Positions 8,627 through 17,426 of a stretch of DNA of 64,000 nt are shown here, one piece after another; within the stretch, counting starts at the first letter, position 1, and every line of letters starts with the position of its first letter. The stretch is from CAVOKN01 sp963696505 (GTDB lineage Bacteria; Pseudomonadota; Gammaproteobacteria; Burkholderiales; Rhodocyclaceae). The DNA lies in contig CAVOKN010000026.1 of the NCBI GenBank assembly GCA_963696505.1, positions 5,303 through 69,302 on the forward strand. Direction: 5' to 3'. The position numbers and the translations under genes are program-made. The notes below the pieces were generated by a model, which was not told where the DNA came from, did no database searches, and was given only the letters and a program-made list of their open reading frames with translations.

Positions 8627-8780
8627 TTGACATCCTCCCCGGCCTGAAGGCCGGAGATTCCTACGGCGCTCAGGCGCGGCATTGAGTCGCCCCTGAGTCG
8701 CTTCGGTGGGTTCCTGCTGCTGGCGGTCTTATTGCACCGCTCACTTCACAGGCTAGCCGGGCGTGTCCCGCCCTTAACAC
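8627..8780 (-). ncRNA. Candidate omega RNA (reRNA) at the right end of the IS605 element
   Basis: TnpB nucleases use a guide RNA made from the 3' end of tnpB and the right end of the element, with the guide lying just outside the element. Here the right-end hairpin (8639-8654) is followed by GGGAGGATGTCAA up to 8627, the kind of end seen in characterised elements. The guide would be read from the flanking regulator sequence below 8627. The 5' boundary is a guess. Because TnpB looks inactivated, any RNA could be orphaned or serve related elements elsewhere. Confidence 0.4.
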
Positions 8781-9890
8781 ATTGATCGCGCCGACCACAT
8801 CGGCGTTTTCCTCGAAGGCGCATTCGACGCATACGAACCGCTCTTGGGTCTTGCGGTTGTCCGCCGACACATGGCCGCAGCACGGACAGGTGCGGCTCGT
8901 GTTCTGCGGCGGCACCGCTATGAGATGGCCACCTCGCCAGGCCAGCTTGTAGTCCAGTTGGCGGCGGAACTCGAACCAGCCTTGGTCGAGGATAGACTTG
9001 TTCAGGCTGGACTTGGCCCGGACGTTCTTGCCCGGAGTTTCGGTGGTGCCCGCCGCCGACCTGGACATGTTCCGCACCTGCAAGTCCTCGATGCACACCA
9101 TCGCGTGGTTTTGGCTGATCGTGGTCGTGGCCTTGTGCAGGTAATCGCGGCGGGCGTTGCCGATACGGGTATGGATGCGCTGGACGCGGGCCTTCGCCTT
9201 CCTCCAGTTGTGGCTGAACTTGGCTTTGCGGCTCATGGCCTGCTGTGCCTTACGCAGCGCGGTTTCATGCCGCTTGAAACTGTTGAGCGGGGTATGGAAC
9301 GTGCCGTCCGACAGCGTGGCAAACGGGCTATGCCCATGTCTATGCCGACCGCGCCACCATTCGGCAACGGCTTGCTCGACCTCGCGCTCGGTCTGGATCG
9401 ACACGAACCACTTGCCACCGCTGGCTGACACTGTGACTTGTTTCACTTCGCCCATCACGTCGCGGCTGTTGCGGTAACGCAGCCAGCCGAGCTTTGGCAG
9501 GAAGATGCGGCTGTTGAGCTGATCGAGCTTGATCTGCTTCGGGTCGGGGTAGCGAAAGCTGTCGTGCCGGCCCTTCTTCTTGAAGCGCGGAAACTCGGCC
9601 CGCTTGGCGAAGAAATTGGCGTAGGCCCGCTCCAAATCCTTGAGCGTCTGTTGCAGCGGGTGAGCCGGCGCATCGGCCAACCATGCCGTGTCTGCGCCGT
9701 TGCGCCACGCGTTGAGCAGCTTGCACAGCGCGGCATAGCCGAGCTTGTTCTCGCCTTGTTCGTAGCGCTGCTTCTGCAACGCCAGCGCCTTGTTAAACAC
9801 GAACCGGCAGGCGCCGGCGAAGCGGCGCATTTGGCGCTGCTGCGCACCGTCCGGCATCAGTTCGTACTTGAAGGCTTGAAGTCTTTGCAT
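8670..9890 (-). pseudogene. tnpB: TnpB RNA-guided nuclease homologue with out-of-frame RuvC-I motif
   Basis: The frame encodes 406 residues from ATG 9890 (MQRLQAFKYELMPDG), normal for TnpB. The RuvC-II Glu is in VCIEDLQVRNMS, the four-cysteine zinc ribbon (CPCC...CVEC) is at about residues 337-357, and the RuvC-III Asp is in ENADVVGAIN. The RuvC-I segment is wrong. In the main frame it reads EWWRGRHRHGHSPFATLSDG, while the neighbouring frame holds PNGGAVGIDMGIA. One extra base upstream and one missing base in the AAA run at 9321-9323 therefore cancel and leave a short misread patch without the catalytic Asp. Nuclease activity should be lost unless these are sequence errors. The gene is divergent from tnpA. 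Confidence 0.88.
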
Positions 9891-9912
9891 CGCCCAATCA
9901 TACTTTTGGTCT

Positions 9913-10326
9913 ATGCGCGATGATAACGATATTCGACATGGACGGCACTGCGTTTTCAAGATGCACGTCCATTTGGTCTTTGTCGCGAAATATCGACGCA
10001 GAGTCTTCGACGGCGACGCCATCGGGCGGCTTCGCGCCATTTTTGGGAAGCTCTGCGGCGACTTCGCGGCCGATCTGATTGAGATGGACGGCGAGGACGA
10101 TCATGTCCATCTGTTGGTGCAGTACCCGCCCAAGCTCGCCGTCTCGAATCTGGTGAACAGCCTCAAGGGCGTGTCCAGCCGCCTGCTGCGCAAAGAGCGC
10201 CCGGACATCCAGAAACGCTACTGGAAGGGCGTACTGTGGTCGCCGTCCTATTTCGCCGCCTCGTGTGGCGGAGCACCCATCAGCATCGTGCGCCAGTACA
10301 TCGAGCAGCAGCAGCGGCCACACTGA
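9913..10326 (+). CDS. tnpA: IS200/IS605 HUH-type Y1 transposase TnpA
   Basis: A 137-residue protein with the metal-binding HUH pair His64-Val-His66 in DDHVHLLVQYP and the nucleophilic Tyr129 in RQYIEQQ near the C-terminus. FKMHVHLVFVAKYRRRVF at the N-terminus is a family signature. Length and motifs match active Y1 single-strand transposases, which cut and join element ends at subterminal hairpins. The frame is intact, so the element might still be mobilised even if TnpB is dead. It is read opposite to tnpB from a shared 22-base gap. Confidence 0.93.
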   Translation: MRDDNDIRHGRHCVFKMHVHLVFVAKYRRRVFDGDAIGRLRAIFGKLCGDFAADLIEMDGEDDHVHLLVQYPPKLAVSNLVNSLKGVSSRLLRKERPDIQKRYWKGVLWSPSYFAASCGGAPISIVRQYIEQQQRPH

Positions 10327-10367
10327 AAACCAACGCCAAGGGCGCCTACGGCCTCCGCGCTCTCCTT

Positions 10368-10402
10368 CCCCGACCTGAACGGCGGGGCTTGCCGCGCACC
10401 GG
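10368..10402. repeat. Left-end hairpin of the IS605 element
   Basis: CCCCG at 10368-10372 pairs with CGGGG at 10383-10387 around a short loop, followed by the junction at 10402/10403. This is the substrate structure expected for TnpA at the left end. Confidence 0.55.
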
Positions 10403-10453
10403 GTCAGCAGCCGGGCGCAGGCGCTAGTGATGATCCGGCGCGGCCACGCCTGA
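10403..10453 (+). pseudogene. 3' remnant of the response regulator interrupted by the IS605 element
   Basis: The codons read VSSRAQALVMIRRGHA then TGA. Joined to the upstream part (...IYRALK) this gives the standard last helix of a LuxR-type DNA-binding domain, comparable to ALNVANRTQAVLAANRLGL in the intact regulator of this window. The fit in frame and family pattern fixes the insertion point. Confidence 0.85.
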
Positions 10454-10464
10454 GGGGCGACGGC

Positions 10465-11226
10465 CTAAAGCAGGTAGCAGTGGAGCCGGGTGCCGCGCCG
10501 GTCGCCGACTTCGACGATCTGCGTGGCGGCGACGTCGGGAACCGGAAAGCTGTTGCTCACCAGCAGACTGCCGGGGCGCATCTCGGCGCGCGCCTTGTGC
10601 CACAGCCGCGGCATCGGCACCGGCGAGAGGAACGCATAGACCACCTCATAGCGGCCCAGATCCTCGCGCCAGAAGTCGGCGCGGCGAAAGGCGAGATTCG
10701 CCATCCGGCCGCCGAGGTGCGACAGCAGCCAGGGCAGGGGCGCGGTCTCGATGCCGGTGAAGTGGCAGTCCGGGCGGGCTTTGGCGAGCACCCGCAGCAA
10801 GCCGCCGGTGCCGCTGCCGAGGTCAAGGCAGCTCACTGCCTCGCGCTGCGGGATCAGGGACAGGAGGGCCTGCGCGGTACTGCGGTTGGTGAGATAAAGC
10901 GGCACCCGGCTGCGGAAGCTCGACCAGTAGATCAGCAGCAGCAACACGAAGGCGCCGAGGTACCAGCCGGGCGGGATGGCAAGGCGCGGCGCCAGCACCA
11001 GCGCCGGCGCGAAGCCGAGGTGTAGAGCCAGCCACCAGCGCTCGGCGCCGAAAGTCAGTGCCAGCAGAGCGGCGACCGCGCCCTGGACGAAGGCCAGAGT
11101 CAGCAGGTCGGCAGCACCGAGGCCGATCGCCCTGGCGGTCAGCCACACCAGCAGCCAGGCGGCCACCTGAGCGACGAGTGCCTTCAGGGCGGCCATGCTG
11201 AACGGACGGAGGCGGGGCAGACGCAC
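10465..11226 (-). CDS. Membrane-anchored class I SAM-dependent methyltransferase
   Basis: A 253-residue protein. Residues 10-115 are hydrophobic with about four membrane helices (LVAQVAAWLLVWLTARAIGL, LGAFVLLLLIYWSSF). The cytoplasmic half carries the SAM-binding motif I (CLDLGSGTGGLLRVLA), an acidic residue after strand 2 (FTGIETAP) and a later strand (YEVVYAFLSPVPM). Substrate is unknown; a membrane lipid or quinone-like substrate is possible, but this is inference. The start is a GTG, with an ATG ten codons later as an alternative. It stands alone, 12 bases from the regulator remnant and about 125 bases from the oxidoreductase gene on the same strand. Confidence 0.75.
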   Translation of the reverse strand: MRLPRLRPFSMAALKALVAQVAAWLLVWLTARAIGLGAADLLTLAFVQGAVAALLALTFGAERWWLALHLGFAPALVLAPRLAIPPGWYLGAFVLLLLIYWSSFRSRVPLYLTNRSTAQALLSLIPQREAVSCLDLGSGTGGLLRVLAKARPDCHFTGIETAPLPWLLSHLGGRMANLAFRRADFWREDLGRYEVVYAFLSPVPMPRLWHKARAEMRPGSLLVSNSFPVPDVAATQIVEVGDRRGTRLHCYLL

Positions 11227-11352
11227 GCCCGCACCCGTCCCCAGGATCCTGACGTAGGGCGCGCCATGCGCGCCGATCCAGGCCTACGAACGGTGCGCAA
11301 GGCGCACGCTACGGCTCGGGGCATCGGCGGTTGCGCTTTCGATCTCGGCCAC

Positions 11353-14300
11353 TCAGGCAGGCTGGGGCAGCGAGGACCGCTCGCTTGGGCTGCGCAAGAG
11401 CTTGAGCAATTCGTCGCGCCGCGCCCGCGAGCGTTCGATGCTCTTCGCCTTGACGTGGCCGTAGCCGCGGATCTGCTCCGGCAGCGACGCGAGTTCCAGC
11501 GCCGCGGCGTGGTTGCCGTCGGCCAGGGCAGGCAGCAGCGAACGGATGTCGCTCTCGTACTCGCGGATCAGCCGCCGCTCCGCGCCACGCTCGGCAGTGT
11601 AGGCAAAGGGGTCCAGGAAAGTGCCGCGCAGGATCCTGAGCTTTGCCAGCCAGCGCAGGCGCTTCACGATCGCCGGGCCGTAGGCGCGTTTGATGGGTTC
11701 GCGGGTGACCGGATCGCGCTTGGCGACCAGCGGCGGCGCGAGGTGGAAATTGATCTCGTAGTCGCCTTCGAAGCGTTGCGCGATGCGGTCGCGGAAGGCC
11801 GGGTCGGCGAGCAGCCGCGCCACCTCGTACTCGTCCTTGTAGGCGAGCAGCTTGAAGTAGTTGCGCGCCACCGCCTCCGTGAGTCTGACTTTGCCCAGCG
11901 CCGCTTCCGCCTTGCGCACCCGCTCGACGAAGCGGCGGTAGCGCCGCGCATAGCGATGGCTCTGGTAATCGGCGAGATAGGTGGCGCGCCGATCAATGAG
12001 TTCGTCCAGCGTGCCGGCGAGGTCGGGCCGGGGTGGATCGGCGTAGCGCTGCACCGCGGCCAGGTCGTGAGCGGCGCGCCGGCCCCACAGCAGCGCCTTG
12101 CGGTTCGACTCGACGGCCACGGCGTTGAGGGCGATGGCCCGCTCCAGCGCCTCCAGGGACACCGGCACCCAGCCCTTCTGCCAGGCGTAGCCGAGCAGGA
12201 ACAGGTTGGTGGCGATGGGGTCGCCGAGCAGGGTGGTGGCGAGCGCCGTGGCGTCGAGCCGGTCGGCCGGCGCGCCGCAGGCCTCGCCGATCGCACCGCA
12301 CATCGCATCGAGCGGGAAGTTCCAGTCCGGGTTGCGGGTGAATTCGGCCGTCGGCGTCGCGGCGCAATTTACGACGACGCGGGTCAGTCCGGCGCGCATC
12401 CGCGACAGGGTGTCGGCCCCGGCCGACACCACTGCGTCGCCCCCGATGACGCAGGCGGCCTCGCCCGCAGCGATGCGAACGGCATGGATGGTTTCGGGCC
12501 CGTCGGCGATGCGGATGTGGGAATAGACCGCCCCGCCCTTCTGCGCCAGGCCGGTCATGTCGAGCACCGTGGCGCCCTTGCCGTCGAGGTGGGCGGCCAT
12601 GCCGATCAGTGCGCCTAGGGTGACCACGCCGCTGCCGCCGACGCCGGTGACCAGGATGCCGTAGGGCTTGCGCGTGTCGGCAAGCGCCGGCAGCGGCAGC
12701 TCGCCGAAACGCGACTCGTCGTTTGCCATCGCCTTGCCGGGTCGCAGCCTGCCGCCCTCGACGGTGACGAAGGAGGGACAAAAACCTTTCAGGCAGGAGT
12801 AGTCCTTGTTGCACGCCGACTGATCGATCTGGCGTTTGCGGCCGAACTCGGTGTCCACCGGCACCACGGCGAGACAGTTGGACTTCACGCCGCAGTCGCC
12901 GCAGCCCTCGCACACGCCTTCGTGGATGAAGACGCGGCGCGCCGGGTCGGGGTAGCTGCCGCGCTTGCGGCGGCGGCGCTTCTCTGCGGCGCAGGTCTGA
13001 TCGAAGATGAGTGCCGAGACGCCGGCGTAGTCGCGCAGCTCGCGCTGAACACGGTCCAGTTGGTCGCGGTCGGCGACCGTCACGCCGGGCGCCAGGTCCT
13101 TGGCATCGGCATACTTCTGCGGCTCCTCGGCGACGATCGCGATGTGCGCCACGCCCTCCGCCGCAAGCTGGCGCGTGATCATCGCTACGGTGAGCGGGCC
13201 GTCCACCGGCTGGCCGCCGGTCATGGCGACGGCATCGTTGAAGAGGATCTTGTAGGTGATCCCGGCCCCGCCGCCGGGCCGCCCCAAGGCGGGGCGGGCG
13301 TCAGGACCGGAGCGAAGCGAACCGCGCTCACTCCCTTCCGCGGGAAGGGGGGTGGGGGGTTGGCCGTTGAAGGCTGCCACTGCCTGTCGTATCGCCAGGA
13401 TGCCGGAGTGGTAGTAGGTGCCGTCGCCGAGGTTGGCGAAGACGTGGCGCGTCTCGGTGAAGGGTGCCTGGCCGACCCAGGCCACGCCCTCGCCGCCCAT
13501 GTGGCTGAAGGTGGCGGTGTTCCGGTCCATCCAGATCGCCATGTAGTGGCAGCCGATGCCGGCCAGCGCGCGCGAGCCCTCCGGCACCCGCGTCGAGGTG
13601 TTGTGCGGGCAGCCGGGACAGAAATAGGGCGTGCGCTGGATCGGGATGGCGGGGCGGGCCAGCGCCTTCTCCTTGGCTTCGAGGAAGGCGAGGCGCTCGC
13701 GGATGCGCGGCGAGGTGAAGAAGCGGTCGACGCGGGCGGCGATGGCGCGGGCGATGATTGCCGGAGTCAGCTCGTGGGCGGCGGGTAGCAGCCAGTCGCC
13801 GTGGGGCAGTGACCATTCGCCCTTCTCGTCGAACTTGCCGATCACCCGCGGGCGCACGTCCTCGCGCCAGTTGTACAAGCTCCTCCTTCAACTGGTATTC
13901 GAGGAACTGACGCTTCTCCTCGACCACCAGGATTTCCTCCAGCCCGTCGGCGAAGCGGCGCACGCCCTCCGCCTCCAGCGGCCAGATCATGCCCACCTTG
14001 TAAAGGCGGATGCCGATCTCGGCGGCGAGTTGCTCGTCTATGCCCAGGTCGTCGAGCGCCTGGCGCACGTCGAGGTAGGCCTTGCCCGAGGTGATGATGC
14101 CCAGCCGCGCGGCGCCCGGGTTGTCGATGACGATTCGATTGAGCCGGTTGGCGCGGCAGTAGGCGAGCGCGGCGTAGAGCTTGTGGTGCAGCAGCCGCTC
14201 CTCCTGCACCAGGGGCGGGTCGGGCCAGCGGATGTTGAGGCCCCCGGGCGGCATGGTGAAGTCCTCCGGCAGCACGATCTGCACGCGCTGCGGGTCGATG

Positions 14301-14938
14301 TCCACCGTGGCGGTGGACTCCACCGTGTCCGCCACCGCCTTGAAGGCGACCCAGCAGCCCGAATAGCGCGACAGCGCCCAGCCGTGCAGGCCCAAGTCGA
14401 GATACTCCTGCACGCCGGCCGGCGCGAGCAGCGGCATCATCACCGACTTGAAGACGTGGTCGGTCTGGTGCGGCAGGGTGGAGGAGCGCGCCGCGTGGTC
14501 GTCGCCCGCCACCACCAGCACGCCGCCGTGGCGGCTGGTGCCGGCGGCGTTGGCGTGGCGGAACACGTCGCCGCAGCGATCGACGCCCGGCCCCTTGCCG
14601 TACCACATGGCAAATACGCCGTCATGGCGCGCGCCGGGGTGCAGGTTGAGTTGCTGCGTGCCCCAGACGGCGGTGGCGGCGAGATCCTCGTTCACGCCGG
14701 GCTGGAAGCGGATGTGATGGGCTTCGAGGTGCTTGCGCGCCTTCCACAGCGTCTGGTCCAGCCCGCCCAGAGGCGAGCCGCGGTAGCCGCTGATGAAGCC
14801 CGCGGTGTCGAGGCCGGCGGCGAGGTCGCGGTTGCGCTGCAGCATCGGCAGGCGGGCGAGAGCCTGGATGCCGCTGAGGAAGACGCGCCCGGCGGTCGCG
14901 GTGTATTTGTCCTCGAGCGAGATGTCGTCGCGCTTCAT
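11353..14938 (-). CDS. Fused indolepyruvate/2-oxoacid ferredoxin oxidoreductase (frameshifted)
   Basis: About 1194 residues after correcting one indel. Order: an N-terminal pyrimidine/transketolase-like domain (LDTAGFISGYRGSPLGGLD, VVAGDDHAARSSTLPHQTD), then the TPP-binding domain (GIGCHYMAIW, ANLGDGTYYHSG). Next come a ferredoxin-like domain with two cysteine clusters (CEGCGDCGVKSNC, CNKDYSCLKGFC), the gamma domain (GVGGSGVVTLGALIG, GLAQKGGAVYSHIR) and a C-terminal family domain. It oxidatively decarboxylates aryl- or branched-chain pyruvates to acyl-CoA, passing electrons to ferredoxin. One extra base at about 13876 breaks the frame between LKEEL and YNWREDVRP. A 36-codon insertion at 13261-13368 is made of palindromic repeat DNA. 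The ATG at 14938 gives MKRDDISLEDKY. Confidence 0.88.
13261..13368. repeat. Palindromic GC-rich repeat inserted in frame within the oxidoreductase gene
   Basis: 108 bases (36 codons) separate AVAAF from ITYKILFNDAVAMTGGQ, where relatives have only two to four residues. The insert contains CCCTTCCGCGGGAAGGG and a second GC-rich arm set (CCGCCGGGCCGCCCCAAGGC region). It encodes a Pro/Gly/Arg-rich linker with no resemblance to the enzyme. It looks like a REP- or RPE-like mobile palindrome tolerated at a surface loop. Confidence 0.65.
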
Positions 14939-15299
14939 GGGCTTCCCGTGCGGCGGGCGGTGCGGGGTGCACCGACTCTCGATTGTATTGGATCGCCCTG
15001 CGGCGCGGAGGTTGCGCCGGGGGAGACGTGTCGGCTTTGCAAGACACGCGGAAGTGCACGGTAAACAGGCAATTGGCATGAATGGCGGCGCCGGCTGTCG
15101 TTCTGCCACGACGGTTCAAGCCGCTGACAGGAAGCCATTTCCAGCAGTTTCCACAATGCTTGCGGCAAGCACTTGATTCGTGTAACAGTTCGCCCGCCGG
15201 CACGAGGGTTGCGAGTGCCTCTCGCCGATTGACCACCGGCGCTTCCCCCGGAGTTCGTATCCGGCCGCAGCAATGCCATCCATCGCACAAGGAGATCAC

Positions 15300-15983
15300 A
15301 TGTTGAACAGCAAAGACGGGTTTTTCGGCAAGCGCGACGAGAAGGTGCGCAAGGACGTGGGCAACATCTACGGCATGAATCCGTCCTCGCCGTCGTCCTC
15401 GGGCTCGTCGGCATCGTCCTCGTCCGCCGCCGCCGGCACCGCGAACTCAACGCCGAGCACGGTCTCCAGCACATCGGCCAGCGCTTCGACGGCCGATTCG
15501 ACGCGCAAGGCCGAGCAGCCGAGCACCGTCGCGCTGCCGGACGAAGGCAAGGGTAACAAGCTGATCGTCGGCCCGGACATCAAGCTCAAGGGCGAGATCA
15601 ACGACTGCGACACGATCATCGTCGAGGGCCGGGTCGAGGCCACCACCGACAGCCGCGTGCTGCAGATTGCCGAGAGCGGCGCCTTCGCCGGCACGGTGGG
15701 CATAGACGTGGCCGAGATTCGCGGCCGCTTCCAGGGCGAGCTCACGGCGCGCCAGAAGCTGGTGATCTATTCCACCGGCAGCGTCACCGGCAAGATCCGC
15801 TACGGCAAGATCGTGATCGAGGAAGGCGGCGAACTGAACGGCGATGTCAGTTCGCTGGCCGCCGCCAAGTCGGGCGTCGCCCTGAGCCCCGCCCGGAGCG
15901 CCGACGCGGACGCGGAAGCCAAGGGCGCCGACTTCTGGCACGACCAGGAAGGCAAGAAGGCCGGCAAGGCGGCCAGCGCCTGA
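15300..15983 (+). CDS. Bactofilin-type polymer-forming cytoskeletal protein
   Basis: A 227-residue protein. Residues 1-85 are a low-complexity Ser/Ala/Thr-rich leader (SSPSSSGSSASSSSAAAG). Residues 88-185 form the bactofilin beta-helix with repeating short strands (LIVGPDIKLKGEINDCDTII, VEGRVEATTDSRVLQIAESG, FQGELTARQKLVIYSTGSVT, GKIRYGKIVIEEGGELNGDV). Bactofilins self-assemble into filaments without nucleotide and act in cell shape, polarity or envelope modification. The ATG is chosen because AAGGAGA lies 6 bases upstream. The Ser-rich head is longer than usual and probably disordered. It is a single gene, divergent from the oxidoreductase. Confidence 0.9.
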   Translation: MLNSKDGFFGKRDEKVRKDVGNIYGMNPSSPSSSGSSASSSSAAAGTANSTPSTVSSTSASASTADSTRKAEQPSTVALPDEGKGNKLIVGPDIKLKGEINDCDTIIVEGRVEATTDSRVLQIAESGAFAGTVGIDVAEIRGRFQGELTARQKLVIYSTGSVTGKIRYGKIVIEEGGELNGDVSSLAAAKSGVALSPARSADADAEAKGADFWHDQEGKKAGKAASA

Positions 15984-16016
15984 GGCGGTTGACAGCGACT
16001 GACTTTCGAGCCTGGC

Positions 16017-17426
16017 TCAGTCTTCCGGCAGCAGCTTGCCGGGGTTGAGCAGGCCCTGAGGGTCCAGCGCCTGCTTCAGCAGGCGCATCACTTCCAGCCC
16101 CTCGCCGTGCTCCGCGGCGAGGTATTTCCGCTTGCCCAGGCCGACGCCGTGCTCGCCGCTGCAGGTGCCTTCCAGCTTCAGGGCGAGTTCGACGATTCCC
16201 GCATTGAGAGCAAGGGCGCGGGCGACTTCCTGCGCATCTTCCGGGTTCACCAGCACCGCGAGGTGGAAATTGCCGTCGCCGGCGTGGCCCAGCAGCGGCG
16301 CCGTGAGGCCGCTCGCCGCCACCCGCCGCGTCGTCCCGCGTATGCATTCGGCAAGGCGCGAGATGGGCACGCAGACGTCGGTGGTGACCGAGCGCGAACC
16401 CGGCCGCAGGGCGAGGCAGGCGAAATAGGCGTCGTGGCGCGCCTGCCACAGCCGGCTGCGGTCCTCGGGCCGCGTCGCCCATTCGAAATCCATGCCGCCG
16501 TGTTCCGTGGCGATGTCCTGCACCGTCCGCGCCTGCTCCTCCACGCCGGACGGGCTGCCGTGGAACTCGAAGAACAGGGTCGGCGCCTCGCGCAGGCTCA
16601 TGCGGCTGTAGCGGTTCACCGCCGAAACGGTGAGCCTATCGAGGATCTCGATGCGTGCCACCGGCACGCCCGATTGGATGGTCTGGATCACCGTGGCGAC
16701 AGCGTCGTCCACGTCAGCGAAGGCGCACACCGCGCTCGAAACCGCCTCCGGCAGCGGATACAGGCGCACCGTCAGTTCGGTGATCACAGCCAGCGTGCCC
16801 TCGCTGCCGATGAACAGCCGCGTCAGGTCGTAGCCCGTCGCCGACTTGCGGGCGCGGCTGCCGGTGCGAACGATGCGGCCGTCGGCCAGTACCACCGTCA
16901 AGGCCAGCACGTTCTCGCGCATCGTGCCGTAGCGCACGGCGTTGGTTCCCGAGGCGCGGGTCGCCGCCATGCCGCCCAGCGTGGCGTCGGCGCCGGGGTC
17001 CACCGGGAAGAACAGGCCGCTGCCCTTCAGTGCCTCGTTCAAATGCTTTCGGGTGACGCCAGCCTGCACGGTGGCGTCGAGATCCTCGGGGTGCAGCGCG
17101 AGGACGCGGTTCATGCGCGATAGATCGATGCAGATGCCGCCCCGTACCGCCAGAACCTGGCCTTCCACCGAACTGCCGACGCCGAAGGGGATCAGCGGTG
17201 TGCGGTGTTCGCCGCATAGGCGGACGATTTCCGCGACTTCGTCGGTGGTCTCGGGAAACACGACCGCGTCGGGGGTGGCGGGCGCATGGGCCGACTCGTC
17301 CCTGCCGTGGTGGGCGCGGATCGTGGCGTTGGTCGAGCAGCGTTCGCCGAAGCGCTGTGTCAGTGCGGCGACCAGTCCGTCGAAAGTCAGTGCCGGCACA
17401 GCGGCGTTGCTCAGGCGATGCGGCAC
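16017..17426 (-). CDS. FAD-linked oxidase, D-lactate dehydrogenase (cytochrome)/glycolate oxidase type
   Basis: A 469-residue flavoprotein. The FAD-binding PCMH domain covers about 50-235 (LIPFGVGSSVEGQVLAVRGG, VDPGADATLGGMAATRASGT, YGTMRENVLALTVVLADGR). The C-terminal substrate domain ends with the family hallmark GHAGDGNFH and CSGEHGVGLGKR, then LDPQGLLNPGKLLP. These enzymes oxidise D-lactate or related 2-hydroxy acids and feed electrons to cytochrome c or quinone. The exact substrate cannot be read from sequence. It is co-directional with the upstream nitroreductase-like gene and overlaps its 3' end by 16 bases, implying a two-gene operon. Confidence 0.9.
   Translation of the reverse strand: MPHRLSNAAVPALTFDGLVAALTQRFGERCSTNATIRAHHGRDESAHAPATPDAVVFPETTDEVAEIVRLCGEHRTPLIPFGVGSSVEGQVLAVRGGICIDLSRMNRVLALHPEDLDATVQAGVTRKHLNEALKGSGLFFPVDPGADATLGGMAATRASGTNAVRYGTMRENVLALTVVLADGRIVRTGSRARKSATGYDLTRLFIGSEGTLAVITELTVRLYPLPEAVSSAVCAFADVDDAVATVIQTIQSGVPVARIEILDRLTVSAVNRYSRMSLREAPTLFFEFHGSPSGVEEQARTVQDIATEHGGMDFEWATRPEDRSRLWQARHDAYFACLALRPGSRSVTTDVCVPISRLAECIRGTTRRVAASGLTAPLLGHAGDGNFHLAVLVNPEDAQEVARALALNAGIVELALKLEGTCSGEHGVGLGKRKYLAAEHGEGLEVMRLLKQALDPQGLLNPGKLLPED

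Larger units (their letters stand above)
8627..10402 (-). mobile_element. IS200/IS605-family element (IS605 type, tnpA and tnpB divergent)
   Basis: The element carries divergent tnpA and tnpB with about 20 bases between their starts. Its ends can be placed by rejoining the interrupted regulator gene: ...ALK at 8626 and VSSRA... from 10403, with no target duplication, as expected for this family. The right end beside tnpB has the hairpin CCGGCC-TGAA-GGCCGG (8639-8654). The left end beside tnpA has CCCCG...CGGGG (10368-10387). On the element's own strand the base run just before the left end is GCTGAC, so the target motif probably ends in TGAC. The family moves as single-stranded circles by peel-and-paste. 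Confidence 0.9.
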
